DNA of 64,000 nucleotides from Ruminococcaceae bacterium UBA1405 (GCA_002305685.1 DBQB01000003.1:58626-122625); one strand, 5' to 3'. Shown: positions 24,965 through 34,479, counted from the stretch's first letter. Notes: generated by a model not told the origin, from the sequence alone. Translations and numbers: made by a program.

Positions 24965-25741
24965 TCAGGACCCTGTGGAGCGGTAATGGCGCAGTCCGAC
25001 ACGCCACAGCACGGCGCAGGGAATCAGGAACAGCAGGGAAAGCAGCGGGAAAAGCATATATCCACGCCACCGGCTTCTGCCGATGAGATAGAGAAACGGA
25101 TAATACTGAAACAGCGCCAGCGGCACAATATAGGTAAAGAAGCGCAGCACCTCCTTGCCATAGATGACAAAGGGATACTGTCCAAACTCCCGTCCCCCAT
25201 CGGTAAAGATATTGATAAACTCCAACCCCTGTATGGTAAAAAAGCAGATACTGGCGTAGATGATAAACAGTCCGGAGAAAACCAGCATTCCGCACACCAC
25301 CATCAGTACCAGGGTCAGCACCTTATCCGGCGTCCAGCTTACCCCACTGGCGGGAAGGGCATAGCAGAAGATCACCACCGCCTGCAGCAGCCTTCCCAAC
25401 CGGCTTAAATCCACCCTGCTGGCCACCACCTGAAATACAATCCCTCTGGGACGCACCAGCATCCGGTCAAACTGACCATTTCCCAACATACTGGAAAAGG
25501 TGTCAAATCCCCGAAAGAAACATTCCGCCAGGGAGAAGGCCATCAGCACCGTGGCAAAGCAGAGCAGCACCTGGGGAAAGGTAAAACCTTCCACCGTGTG
25601 AAACCGTTCCATCATAAAATAGACCGCCAGCACCCCGGTAAAGGAGGAGACGAACTGGGATAGCAGCGTCATCACAAAGGAGGCGCGATACTCCATCAGC
25701 CCTCGCAGATAGATGGCAAAATAGCGAAAATACAGTCTCAT
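24965..25741 (-). CDS. ABC-2 type transport permease, second permease of tandem set A
   Basis: This 258-aa membrane protein has about six hydrophobic segments and belongs to the ABC-2 family (ABC-2_6/DUF990 group). Visible are the cytoplasmic LVRPRGIVFQ segment, which marks the coupling region of this group, and the ending GLRHYRSTGS. GGGAGGG lies 7 nt before the ATG at 25741; the frame opens further upstream but overlaps the partner gene. The partner permease gene ends 4 bp before it, so the pair is translated together. The cargo is unknown; relatives export drugs or lipids. Confidence 0.85.
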   Translation of the reverse strand: MRLYFRYFAIYLRGLMEYRASFVMTLLSQFVSSFTGVLAVYFMMERFHTVEGFTFPQVLLCFATVLMAFSLAECFFRGFDTFSSMLGNGQFDRMLVRPRGIVFQVVASRVDLSRLGRLLQAVVIFCYALPASGVSWTPDKVLTLVLMVVCGMLVFSGLFIIYASICFFTIQGLEFINIFTDGGREFGQYPFVIYGKEVLRFFTYIVPLALFQYYPFLYLIGRSRWRGYMLFPLLSLLFLIPCAVLWRVGLRHYRSTGS

Positions 25742-25745
25742 CTTT

Positions 25746-26549
25746 TCACCCTCCCTGTACCACCACACGCCGCAGCGCCCGTCGTATCCAAAGATTTCCC
25801 ACAAACAGCAGCGCCGCCAGCCAGAACAGCTGAAGGATCACAGCGTTTGCCAGCTCCCCACCGGCGATATCCCCGATGTAAACCCGCAGCGGCAGATTCT
25901 GCATCGCTGCAAAAGGGGTCAAAGTTAAGATATCCTGCATCTTTTGGGGCATAAAAGGGATGGGAATCAGCCCTCCGCTGAGAAATTCTCCTGCTGTCGC
26001 CATCACCATCCGCACCCCTGACGGGGACATGGTGTAAAACACCAGGATATAGGCCAGCATCTGAAAAGCCAGCATGGTAAAAAAGCCCAAAACCAGCGTC
26101 ATTAAAAAGAGCAGCAGTGTCTGTATGCTGTCTGGCAGCATCAGTCCGTAAGGTTTGGGAAGCAGAAAAGACACCGTAAGAACCGGGATACACCGCAGAA
26201 ACGCCCCGGCGGAACGGTTGGCTGCCTGTTTGAGAAACCACATGGAATATACCGGAATCGGCCTTGCCAGCTCATAGGCAATGGTCCCCTGGGTGATCTG
26301 GGCAAAGATTTCGTTATCATATCCCCATGTCATAAACAGCCAGAGAAACGCCTGCTGAAGCCATACATAGGAGGCGGTCTGCTGAAACGCCATGGGAAAG
26401 GCGGCGGCATCGGCGCGATAGAAAGCCCGGTACATCAAAACCAACATCCCGCCCCAAAAAAACTGGGTGGCCATCCCCGCATAGGCCGCCGCCCGGTATT
26501 GCAGGCTGTTGAGAAAACGAATCCGGAAAAAACTCAGGTATTTTTTCAT
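25746..26549 (-). CDS. ABC-2 type transport permease, first permease of tandem set A
   Basis: This 267-aa protein has about six membrane segments and a basic N-terminus (MKKYLSFFRIRFLNS). It contains YELARPIPVYSM, the loop likely to contact the ATPase, and ends RRVVVQGG. The start codon overlaps the ATPase stop by 4 bp, so translation is coupled. It closely parallels the permease at 28702-29508, including the ending of the form R-x-[VI]-V-V-x-G-G. Together with the partner at 24965-25741 and the ATPase at 26546-27526 it forms one export complex. Confidence 0.87.
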   Translation of the reverse strand: MKKYLSFFRIRFLNSLQYRAAAYAGMATQFFWGGMLVLMYRAFYRADAAAFPMAFQQTASYVWLQQAFLWLFMTWGYDNEIFAQITQGTIAYELARPIPVYSMWFLKQAANRSAGAFLRCIPVLTVSFLLPKPYGLMLPDSIQTLLLFLMTLVLGFFTMLAFQMLAYILVFYTMSPSGVRMVMATAGEFLSGGLIPIPFMPQKMQDILTLTPFAAMQNLPLRVYIGDIAGGELANAVILQLFWLAALLFVGNLWIRRALRRVVVQGG

Positions 26550-27526
26550 ATCTGAAACTCCTCATACAGCGATACCACCAGCTCCTCCGCAGAGATTCCC
26601 GCCACCGACAGATCGGTGATCTCCGCATGGGCGGAAAGCTGTTCGATGGCTTTGGAGACAGAAAGAATCCGGGTATCCACCGCAAACACCCCATGGCCGC
26701 TGCGCAGCTGTACCGTATGGATTCCCTCTCCCTCCACCGGCACAAAATCACCGCCGCTAAACTCCACCGTCAAGGTCCGCACGGCGCTGTTTCGCGCCTT
26801 GAGCTGCTCCAGAGAGCCATCCAACAGAATCCGTCCCTTGCCGATGAGCAGAATCCTTTGGGTCAGCGCCTCAATATCCTGCATATCGTGGGTGGTAAGG
26901 ATAACGGTGGTTTTCTGCTCTGCATTTAACTGACGGATAAAATCCCGCACTGCAATTTTGGATACCGCGTCCAGCCCGATGGTGGGCTCGTCCAAAAACA
27001 AAATCTTGGGACTATGGATCAGCGAGGCTGCAATCTCGCAGCGCATCCGCTGTCCCAAACTCAGCTGCCGGGCGGGGGTGCGCAGAATCTCCCCCAGTTC
27101 CAGCATCTGTGCGAGCATATCCAGGTTGCGGCAGTATCGGGCCGGTTCCACCTCATAGATATCCCGCAGCAGTTCCATGGAATCAATCACCGGCACATCC
27201 CACCACAGTTGGGACCGCTGGCCAAACACCACCCCAATGCGCCGCACATGTTCTTTCCGGTTTTTCCAGGGAACCAGCCCATCGATACGGCATTCCCCGC
27301 TGTCCGGGGTGAGGATGCCGCTCATAACCTTGATGGTACTGCTTTTTCCCGCGCCGTTGGGACCGATATATCCCACCATCTCCCCCTTTCCAATGGAGAA
27401 GCTGATATCTTGCAGCGCGTGAATCTCGGTGTACTCCTTTCGGAACAGGGCTTTGACAGCCTCCTTCATTCCGGCGTTCCGCTTGGCGATGCGAAACGTT
27501 TTGCTGATGTGGTTAAGTTCGATCAT
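26546..27526 (-). CDS. ABC transporter ATP-binding protein, tandem set A
   Basis: This 326-aa ATPase powers an ABC-2 exporter. It has Walker A GPNGAGKSS (about 57), the Q-loop region VVFGQRSQLWWD, an unusual signature LSLGQRMRCE in place of LSGGQ, Walker B ILFLDEPTIGLD and the switch TTHDMQDIE. A C-terminal extension of about 80 residues follows the ATPase. GGAGG lies 6 nt before the ATG. LSLGQ and QRSQLWW also occur in the paralogue at 29505-30461, which suggests that both belong to the same subfamily rather than to ordinary drug ATPases. The promoter lies 57 bp upstream. Confidence 0.92.
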   Translation of the reverse strand: MIELNHISKTFRIAKRNAGMKEAVKALFRKEYTEIHALQDISFSIGKGEMVGYIGPNGAGKSSTIKVMSGILTPDSGECRIDGLVPWKNRKEHVRRIGVVFGQRSQLWWDVPVIDSMELLRDIYEVEPARYCRNLDMLAQMLELGEILRTPARQLSLGQRMRCEIAASLIHSPKILFLDEPTIGLDAVSKIAVRDFIRQLNAEQKTTVILTTHDMQDIEALTQRILLIGKGRILLDGSLEQLKARNSAVRTLTVEFSGGDFVPVEGEGIHTVQLRSGHGVFAVDTRILSVSKAIEQLSAHAEITDLSVAGISAEELVVSLYEEFQI

Positions 27527-27582
27527 CTCTTTCCTCCTTCATCAGTTACAGATCTTTCATCCTTCGGAGCCATAGGGAGCTC

Positions 27583-27611
27583 ATTATAGTACGAACCCAT
27601 GGAAAAGTCCA
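27583..27611 (-). promoter_or_regulatory. Predicted promoter of ABC-2 set A
   Basis: A perfect TATAAT is preceded at 17 nt by TGGACT on the minus strand. It reads into the set A ATPase gene. The rest of the 320-bp gap holds the set B terminator. Confidence 0.6.
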
Positions 27612-27738
27612 GCAGCCGTCAAAAAATCGTAGGAATCCATAGTTTTTAAGGCTTTTCCTTGTCTGTTTTCACCGTTTCCTTGGTAAGTCACCACCACTCA
27701 CCAGTGACAACGCGGCTCACTGCGTGAGATACCGTAAG

Positions 27739-27801
27739 AAAAAAAAACTGCCCCCGCTGATGGAGCATGTATGAGATACACGCTCCGTCAGCGGGGGCAG
27801 G
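27739..27801 (-). terminator. Terminator of ABC-2 set B
   Basis: CTGCCCCCGCTGA and TCAGCGGGGGCAG form a 13-bp stem, extended by GGAGC/GCTCC, with a run of nine T on the minus strand. Confidence 0.92.
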
Positions 27802-27846
27802 AATAGCACCATATTGGTTTTTTCGTCTTACGTGACCTTTCGCGTT

Positions 27847-28686
27847 TTATCCTCCGGCACTGTTATAACGGCGCAGTCCCAGACGCCAGAACAGATAAAA
27901 CGCCAGGTTGGTTATCACCCCGGCCAGCAGCGTATAAAACGGATACAGCACCGCCAACGGGGAGGTATCTTTTTCCAACAAATACAGACACGGATAATAA
28001 CACACAAACGCATAGGGGATGATATATAACAGCCGCTGGATGAATTTCGGGTAAATGGTAACCGGGTATTGCAGCGTTTGACGCATCCCACCGCGCACAA
28101 ATCGGGTAACTGCGTCGGATCTTCCCCACCAAAAGGTCAGCGGAGTGGTCAGCAGAGAGATGCCGCCCATCAATATCCCGCCGGCCAACAAAGAAAAGAA
28201 AAACAGCGCCCAGTGTGCCAGATCCCAGGAAAGGCCGATCATTCCCTTAATCAGCATCATCGAACCAATTCCCAGCACAAGATGAGAGAGATATCCCACC
28301 TGGATATCCTGAACAAAAAGCTGTAACAGCGGAGATACCGGACGAACCAGAAACAGATCCAGTTTTCCCCGCAACACCAGCTCATCCATCCGCCAAAACT
28401 CCCGGGTATGCAGGTTGCCCAAAGCGTAGGCAACCAGTCCCATCGCATATAGAAAACAGATCTCCAGCGCTGTAAAGCCGCCAACTCCCGGAAAATTGGT
28501 AATCATTGTATAGAGCACAACGTACTCTCCAAGATACCCGATGATGAGCCCGATTCCATGTACCAGAGCGGACCATCCTTTATAGCTGATATAGCCCCGC
28601 CAGCACATGGAAAGGGTCATTGCGCACAGCTGAAAAAACCAGACGATTCGCCCCGCCAGCCAGCATCCTCTATTACGGATCCTCAT
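27847..28686 (-). CDS. ABC-2 type transport permease, second permease of tandem set B
   Basis: This 279-aa protein has about six hydrophobic segments. Its FLVRPVSPLLQLF segment and its ending, GLRRYNSAGG, correspond to those of the permease at 24965-25741 (LVRPRGIVF and GLRHYRSTGS), so the two are paralogues in the same position of their operons. AGGAGG lies 8 nt before the ATG at 28686. It is 15 bp downstream of its partner permease and is the last gene before the strong terminator. The function is export of an unknown compound. Confidence 0.86.
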   Translation of the reverse strand: MRIRNRGCWLAGRIVWFFQLCAMTLSMCWRGYISYKGWSALVHGIGLIIGYLGEYVVLYTMITNFPGVGGFTALEICFLYAMGLVAYALGNLHTREFWRMDELVLRGKLDLFLVRPVSPLLQLFVQDIQVGYLSHLVLGIGSMMLIKGMIGLSWDLAHWALFFFSLLAGGILMGGISLLTTPLTFWWGRSDAVTRFVRGGMRQTLQYPVTIYPKFIQRLLYIIPYAFVCYYPCLYLLEKDTSPLAVLYPFYTLLAGVITNLAFYLFWRLGLRRYNSAGG

Positions 28687-28701
28687 CAGCCCACCTCCTT
28701 G

Positions 28702-29508
28702 TCAGCCGCCCAAAACCACAATACGTCTTTTCCCTCTGCGCCAAAGCAGTTCCTGCAACCCCATCAGCAGCAGAATCCAAAAGACTTGCAGCCCCATTGT
28801 TTGTACGATTTCCATATTGGACATTCCGCCAAGATAAATCTGTGCAGGAGCATACAAAATCGCCTGAAAAGGCAGCAGCTTGGTACAAAACTGTAGCCAG
28901 TCCGGCAGCAGCCAAAGGGGAACGATCGCCCCGGACATCGCCAGCTGAAAAAAGTCGATAAACCATTTTAATGTATTTACTCCAACAAACCAAAAGGCAA
29001 AGGTTCCCATCAGCAGCTCAAACATCAGATTGATCAGATATCCCAGGCAAAGCGATAGCAAGAAAAGGCCCATCATCTCTATGGAAGCGGGGGACTGAAT
29101 TCCACCAACAGCCAGCACCGCCACAGAGAAAACCACCAGATCCGTGGCCATCTGAAATATTTTTTCTCCCCAGCTTCTGGCAATCAGCATCCCCCGAGGG
29201 GCAACGGGACGAAGAAAATCCAGCGCAATCTCTCCACTGACCATCCGCTGTTCCAGCTGTCTTGAGATACCGTTGGCATCGGTAAAGCTGCGTATCAGCA
29301 CCATTAGGATCTGATAACTGAGCATCGTCTCAAAGCTGCGCCCCATTACCGGCATAAAATCCACACTCCAGTATAGCGCATACCAGGCGCTATACTGGAT
29401 CAGCAGACCAAAAGCCGAAAAAAGCAGAAAGACCATCGTGTTTTTGATATAAACCAAGGATTCTTTTAGGGAGTAGTAAGCCAACAGAAGGTAAGAAGTG
29501 CCATTCAC
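28702..29508 (-). CDS. ABC-2 type transport permease, first permease of tandem set B
   Basis: This 268-aa protein has about six membrane segments. It contains ALDFLRPVAPRGM, the conserved cytoplasmic loop, and ends KRRIVVLGG, matching the ending of the set A permease (RRVVVQGG). Its start overlaps the ATPase stop by 4 bp exactly as in set A. It would pair with the protein at 27847-28686 to make the membrane channel. Confidence 0.86.
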   Translation of the reverse strand: MNGTSYLLLAYYSLKESLVYIKNTMVFLLFSAFGLLIQYSAWYALYWSVDFMPVMGRSFETMLSYQILMVLIRSFTDANGISRQLEQRMVSGEIALDFLRPVAPRGMLIARSWGEKIFQMATDLVVFSVAVLAVGGIQSPASIEMMGLFLLSLCLGYLINLMFELLMGTFAFWFVGVNTLKWFIDFFQLAMSGAIVPLWLLPDWLQFCTKLLPFQAILYAPAQIYLGGMSNMEIVQTMGLQVFWILLLMGLQELLWRRGKRRIVVLGG

Positions 29509-30461
29509 CTCTGTTCCTCCTCTCCACTGCGCTGATAAAGGTCTCTCACCACTTCCTCAATGGGAGGTTCCTGTATGGTAATATCCCGAACATGGTTACA
29601 TCCGACAATCTGAGCCAGCAGCTGTCCTTCCCCAAGGCGCCGGTTTAAGGAGAAGGTAATTTGATTTCCCTTTTGTCGAAAATTGCGAAGTCCATCGATA
29701 ATGGTCGGCTCTCCCTGAATGTCGATGGTAACGGTGGCATCGGCGGTACATCTGGACCGCAACTGTGCCATTGTGCCGTCATAAAGCAGTTTTCCATGGT
29801 TAATCACCATGACCCGGGAACAAAGCCGCTCCACATCTTCCAGATCGTGGGTGGTCAGCAGGATGGTTACCCCATCCTGCCGGTTGAGTTCTTTGAGAAG
29901 CTCCCGGATGCGCTCCTTTACCAGCACATCCATCCCCACCGTAGGCTCATCCAGATATAAATAGGAAGGGCTGTGCAGCAATGCGGCTGCCAGCTCCCCC
30001 CGCATCCGTTGCCCGAGAGACAACTGCCGTACCGGTTGATCCCAAAAGCTATCCAGCTCCAGCATTTCCCGAAGGACCGATAGCCGTTTACGATATTGTT
30101 CGTCCGGGATCTCATATAAATGTTTGAGCAACCGATAGGTATCATCCAATCTCAGATGCCACCAAAGTTGGGATCGCTGCCCAAAAAGGACCCCGATTTT
30201 GCGGCAGTTTTGCTTTCTCTGGTAAAAAGGATCGATGCCGTCCACCCGCACCATACCGCCATCAGGCAGCAAAATTCCCGTGAGCATCTTTATCGTTGTG
30301 GATTTTCCTGCCCCGTTGGGGCCGATGTATCCCACCAGTTCCCCCGGAGAAACGGTAAAGCTGATATCGTCTACCGCACACCGCAGTTGACGATCTTTGC
30401 GAAAAGGATTGTTGTGGTTTTTGATCGGATAGTTTTTGCAGAGGTGACTTGCTTCAATCAT
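29505..30461 (-). CDS. ABC transporter ATP-binding protein, tandem set B
   Basis: This 318-aa ATPase has Walker A GPNGAGKST, FGQRSQLWWH, the signature LSLGQRMRGE, Walker B YLYLDEPTVGMD and TTHDLEDVE, almost the same as in set A. A C-terminal domain of about 80 residues follows. GAGGGAG lies 4 nt before the ATG at 30461. It is 34 bp downstream of the nucleosidase gene with no terminator, so both may be in one transcript. The two sets are best explained by an old duplication of a three-gene operon, as the protein sequences have diverged considerably. Confidence 0.92.
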   Translation of the reverse strand: MIEASHLCKNYPIKNHNNPFRKDRQLRCAVDDISFTVSPGELVGYIGPNGAGKSTTIKMLTGILLPDGGMVRVDGIDPFYQRKQNCRKIGVLFGQRSQLWWHLRLDDTYRLLKHLYEIPDEQYRKRLSVLREMLELDSFWDQPVRQLSLGQRMRGELAAALLHSPSYLYLDEPTVGMDVLVKERIRELLKELNRQDGVTILLTTHDLEDVERLCSRVMVINHGKLLYDGTMAQLRSRCTADATVTIDIQGEPTIIDGLRNFRQKGNQITFSLNRRLGEGQLLAQIVGCNHVRDITIQEPPIEEVVRDLYQRSGEEEQR

Positions 30462-30495
30462 ATCGCTCCCTCTTTCTATTCCGCTTTCGGTGCAG

Positions 30496-31185
30496 TTATC
30501 TGTCGCAAAGCTCCAGCATCTTCATGATAATTCCCGCAGAATGTTCCGCCGCTTTGGCTGCAAAGGTGTCAAAACTGACGTCGGCGCTGTCATCCGCCTT
30601 GTCGGACATACTGCGAAGCACCACAAAGGGGATCTGGTTGGCAAGAGCCACCTGCCCTACCGCAGCCCCCTCCATCTCCACGCACATGGGAGAAAAACGC
30701 TGGACAATATCCTGCTTGAGGGCGGAATCGGAGACAAAACGATCTCCACTGACAATCTGTCCCACATAACAGTGAAATTCCCGGCCGGAAACCTGTTCGC
30801 AGGCCTTCACCGCCAGTTTAACCATCTCAGGGTTCGCCTGATAATGGGAGGCGTAGGGCGGGTACCGGTCAAAAATATCCAGATCCGCATCGTGATAGCA
30901 GAGCGTATCCGAAACCACCACGTCAAAGATATCCAGCCGGGCGTCCAGCGCTCCAGCCACACCGGTGTTAATCAGCCGGTCCACATGGTAGACCTGGGCA
31001 AGCGTCTGGGCACAGAGGGCGGCGTTTACCTTGCCCACACTGCACACCACCACAATCACCTGCTGCCCCTGCAGCGTTCCCTGATAAAAGGTAAGACCGG
31101 AGCGCTGCTCTGTCTTTTCAATCTGCATATGGCTGCGCAGCAGCTCCACCTCAGAATCCATCGCGCCAATAATTCCCCAAACCAT
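30496..31185 (-). CDS. mtnN: 5'-methylthioadenosine/S-adenosylhomocysteine nucleosidase
   Basis: This 229-aa enzyme cleaves MTA and SAH to adenine plus the thioribose compound, clearing by-products of SAM use and feeding the activated methyl cycle. Motifs are IIGAMDSEVELL at the N-terminus, NTGVAGALD, GDRFVSDSA and the substrate-binding VEMEGAAVGQVA, then the catalytic Asp in RSMSDKAD. The ATG at 31185 fits better with AAAGG than the TTG at 31191. It stands directly upstream of ABC-2 set B, which may simply be read-through transcription. Confidence 0.95.
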   Translation of the reverse strand: MVWGIIGAMDSEVELLRSHMQIEKTEQRSGLTFYQGTLQGQQVIVVVCSVGKVNAALCAQTLAQVYHVDRLINTGVAGALDARLDIFDVVVSDTLCYHDADLDIFDRYPPYASHYQANPEMVKLAVKACEQVSGREFHCYVGQIVSGDRFVSDSALKQDIVQRFSPMCVEMEGAAVGQVALANQIPFVVLRSMSDKADDSADVSFDTFAAKAAEHSAGIIMKMLELCDR

Positions 31186-31307
31186 CTTCAAAACAACCTT
31201 TCTTATCGTGTGATGCTCAAAACCTGTGTTTTAGGTTTTGAGTCAAAACATAACCCATCGTCCCATCGTGACCGCCAGCATCACCCCAAAGGTTTCAGCT
31301 GAGCGTA

Positions 31308-32054
31308 TCACAAAAGATTCAGATACGCTACCAGTTCCTCGTACTGCCCGGCATCCTCATGCATAACCGCAAAGATACGATCTTCTTTCTCGATGATGGC
31401 ATATTCCTGATACCCCTGTGTATAACCCTGTTTGGATGTTTCCACCAAAGACTGCATTTTGCTCTCCAATTTTTCCAGAATTTGATCGGTATCTCCATCC
31501 TGTGCTTTTGTCAGCATCAGGAAGAAGGTGGTATTACCGTTGGGAGCTCCCATATACAAAACGGCATTCGCTACGTTTGTCTGATCCAAACCCAAATTGG
31601 CCAACAAAAAATCATTCATGGTCGGGTAATTGGAAGGATCCTGGAACACCGCATTTTCCAGATACGGCGCTACATCCTCCAAAATATCCTCATCTGTGAC
31701 CTGTGCCTCTTCGCTTTGCTCCGGATCCTCAGAAGATACCACATCCTCTTCGGCCTGAGAATCTTGAGAACTTTGACTTTCACTTCCGGATGCCCTATCT
31801 TCATCCGGCGATGCAGGGTCCTCAGCCAAAGCGGAATCCTCATGATCTGCATCGGAAACGGTTTCTTTCTCGTCTGATGAAACATCACCAGTGCTTTCTG
31901 AAAGCGAAGACGTTTCCTTTTGATCGGTATCTGACGCCACAATCCCTTGACTTTCACTGGTGGATGATCCGGCGGTATCCGCCTGACCGGTACATCCGGT
32001 TAAAGCCAGCAAAACAACAGCGCATACAGCTACAACATTCAGAACCTTTTTCAT
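31308..32054 (-). CDS. Lipoprotein with acidic Ser-rich linker and C-terminal DUF4358-like domain
   Basis: This 248-aa lipoprotein has a signal peptide (MKKVLNVVAVCAVVLLALTGC) with lipobox LTGC at residues 18-21. Residues 22-125 are a low-complexity linker of Ser, Asp, Glu and Gln. The C-terminal domain (about 130-248) has YPTMNDFLLANLGLD and then VLYMGAPNGNT, which resembles DUF4358 of clostridial surface lipoproteins. GGGGAG lies 7 nt before the ATG at 32054. The function of the family is unknown; it is anchored outside the cytoplasmic membrane. It is transcribed as a single gene. Confidence 0.8.
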   Translation of the reverse strand: MKKVLNVVAVCAVVLLALTGCTGQADTAGSSTSESQGIVASDTDQKETSSLSESTGDVSSDEKETVSDADHEDSALAEDPASPDEDRASGSESQSSQDSQAEEDVVSSEDPEQSEEAQVTDEDILEDVAPYLENAVFQDPSNYPTMNDFLLANLGLDQTNVANAVLYMGAPNGNTTFFLMLTKAQDGDTDQILEKLESKMQSLVETSKQGYTQGYQEYAIIEKEDRIFAVMHEDAGQYEELVAYLNLL

Positions 32055-32247
32055 CCGTTTTCTCCCCTTTTTCCTGCCATACGGCAGAAGTCGAAGTCGT
32101 TGTGTAAATTCTCTTCCTTTTTCGGGACAACGCCATCGAAAAAGCTCAGGCATTTACTATGTGGTAAAAACGGTGTTGCTGTATGCACGGAAATGAAATT
32201 TTTCCAAGTTTGCTGAGAAACCGCGATCCGGATTGGTTCGCTTTCTC

Positions 32248-34479
32248 TTACAGTTTGAGCTGCTCATCCTCCACCCCAACAAAACTGCCCATACTGGGAA
32301 TCGACTTGGGACGGTATTTTTGGGGGTTTTCAAACCGTTCCGGGGTCAGCAGCTCCATATGCTCCAGCTTGGCGTTTTTCTTTAGATTCATCACCTGTAC
32401 CCCCAGAGTATCCCGGGTGGATTTTACCGATAACAGCTGGGTATTGACCACCATCACCCGCCCGGAGGAAGAAAACACCAGATCCTGATCCTGCTCAAGA
32501 TACGCCATCCCCACCAGCGGGGATTTGGTGCTGAAAGCAGCCATCAGTTTCTTGCGCCGGGTTTTGGTGGCATAGGCGGACATCTCCACCTTGGCGGCTT
32601 TTCCGTTTTCAAAGCCAAACACCATAAAGCCATCGTACTTGCGGGTTACCGCCATATACACCGCCTGTTCTCCGTCCTCCATCCCCAACTTTGCCGGGAT
32701 ATATTCTCCCATTGCGCTGGCTTTGGTGTCGTCAAATTCGGCGGCGCTGGTCTTATAGACCTGTCCCAAGCTGGTGAAAAACAGCAGCTCCACCGCGTTG
32801 GAGGCTTCCACCTGCTGCGTTACCCGATCGCCTTCCTTCAGCCGCTGTTCCCCGCTCATCCGCAGGGACTGAGGGGTAATTTTCTTGAAATACCCTTCCC
32901 GGGTAAAGAACAGCTGCACCGGATAATCAGGGACCTCCTCCTCCGGTTCCTCCTGCTGCTGCTCGTCGGCGTAAAGGATCATGGTGCAGCGGGGCTTTCC
33001 ATATTTTTTGCTCACATCCCGCAGTTCCTTGGCGATGATGTCCCGTATCTTTTTGGCGTCCCCCAAAATCTGCTCCAGTTCCTGCACCTGTTTTTCCAGA
33101 TCAGAAATCTCAGCGGTGCGTTTTAGGATATATTCCCGGTTGAGATGCCGCAGCCGTATCTCCGCCACATACTCCGCCTGTACCTGATCGATGCCAAAGC
33201 CCATCATCAGGTTGGGAACCACATCCTCCTCCTGCTCGGTCTGACGCACAATGCGCACCGCTTTGTCGATGTCCAGAAGGATTTTTTCCAATCCTTTGAG
33301 CAGATGCAGCTTTTCCCGCTGTTTGTTGAGGTCAAAATACACCCGGCGGCGCACCGCCTCCTGCCGGAAGGCAATCCATTCGCTGAGCAGCTCATATACC
33401 CCCAGCACACGGGGAACCCCGCCGATGAGCACATTGAAGTTGCAGGAAAAATTCTCCTCCAGCGGTGTGATGCGGCAGAGCCGCTGCATCAGTTTATCCG
33501 GATCCGTCCCGCGCTTGAGATCGATGGTGAGCTTTAAGCCGGAAAGGTCGGTTTCATCCCGCATATCGGAGATTTCCCGTACCTTGCCCCCCTTGACCAG
33601 ATCCACAATCTTGTCCATAATGGCCTCCACCGTGGTGGTTGGGGGAATCTCGGTGATCTCGATGCAGTTGCTGCTCTTATCGTAGGTGTACCGGCAGCGG
33701 ATGCGGAAGCTTCCCCGCCCGGTGCGGTATACCTTATCCACCTCTCCGCGGTGATACAGCAGATATCCTCCGCCGGGAAAATCCGGCGCTTTGAGGATCT
33801 CCTCGATGGAGGCGTTGGGATTTTTCATCAGGGCAATGGTTGCCTCGCACAGCTCCGAAAGGTTAAAGGAACAGATGGAGCTGGCCATACCGGCAGCGAT
33901 ACCCACATTAAAGTTGGTCAGGATGGAGGGAAAGGTCACCGGCAGCAAGGAGGGTTCCTTCATGGTGTTGTCATAGTTATCCACAAAGTCCACCGTGTCC
34001 TTGTCGATATCCCGGAACAGTTCGGCGCTGATGGGATCCAGCTTTACCTCGGTATAACGGGAGGCAGCGTAGGCCATATCCCTGGAATAGGCTTTGCCAA
34101 AGTTTCCCTTGGAATCCACATAGGGATGCAGCAGCACCCCATATCCTCTGGAAAGGCGCACCATCGTCTCATAGATGGCCGCGTCGCCATGGGGATTGAG
34201 CTTCATAGTCTGTCCCACCACATTGGCGGACTTGGTGCGGGTGCTGCCCAGCAGACCCATCTTATACATGGTATACAGCAGCTTGCGATGGGCAGGCTTA
34301 AACCCGTCGATCTCCGGGATGGCGCGGGAGAGGATGATGCTCATGGCATAGGGCATAAAGTTTTTTTCCAGCGTATCCACAATGGGCTGCTCCACCACAA
34401 CCCCTGCATTTTCAAACAGAGCCTGCTGTTTGGAAGCCCGGCGAGGGGAAGGGGTTTTGGGTGTTTTTTTGGAAGCCAT
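32248..34479 (-). CDS. Type IIA topoisomerase subunit A (GyrA/ParC family)
   Basis: This 743-aa protein makes the DNA-cleaving subunit of a type II topoisomerase. The QRDR-like segment SANVVGQTMKLNPHGD and the catalytic tyrosine in SRYTEVKLDPIS (about 130) are present, followed by GVAAGMAS-type residues and a C-terminal beta-pinwheel (from about 500). The GyrA-box QRRGGKG is not seen, which points to topoisomerase IV or the extra gyrase-like pair often found in Clostridia. GGAGAG precedes the ATG. It starts 21 bp after the subunit B gene, in one operon. I did not give a symbol because gyrA/parC cannot be decided from here. Confidence 0.93.
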   Translation of the reverse strand: MASKKTPKTPSPRRASKQQALFENAGVVVEQPIVDTLEKNFMPYAMSIILSRAIPEIDGFKPAHRKLLYTMYKMGLLGSTRTKSANVVGQTMKLNPHGDAAIYETMVRLSRGYGVLLHPYVDSKGNFGKAYSRDMAYAASRYTEVKLDPISAELFRDIDKDTVDFVDNYDNTMKEPSLLPVTFPSILTNFNVGIAAGMASSICSFNLSELCEATIALMKNPNASIEEILKAPDFPGGGYLLYHRGEVDKVYRTGRGSFRIRCRYTYDKSSNCIEITEIPPTTTVEAIMDKIVDLVKGGKVREISDMRDETDLSGLKLTIDLKRGTDPDKLMQRLCRITPLEENFSCNFNVLIGGVPRVLGVYELLSEWIAFRQEAVRRRVYFDLNKQREKLHLLKGLEKILLDIDKAVRIVRQTEQEEDVVPNLMMGFGIDQVQAEYVAEIRLRHLNREYILKRTAEISDLEKQVQELEQILGDAKKIRDIIAKELRDVSKKYGKPRCTMILYADEQQQEEPEEEVPDYPVQLFFTREGYFKKITPQSLRMSGEQRLKEGDRVTQQVEASNAVELLFFTSLGQVYKTSAAEFDDTKASAMGEYIPAKLGMEDGEQAVYMAVTRKYDGFMVFGFENGKAAKVEMSAYATKTRRKKLMAAFSTKSPLVGMAYLEQDQDLVFSSSGRVMVVNTQLLSVKSTRDTLGVQVMNLKKNAKLEHMELLTPERFENPQKYRPKSIPSMGSFVGVEDEQLKL

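Noticed and set aside
31213..31240. Hairpin CTCAAAACCT/AGGTTTTGAG as terminator
   Set aside because: A stem is present but no T run follows on either strand, so I do not call it a terminator.
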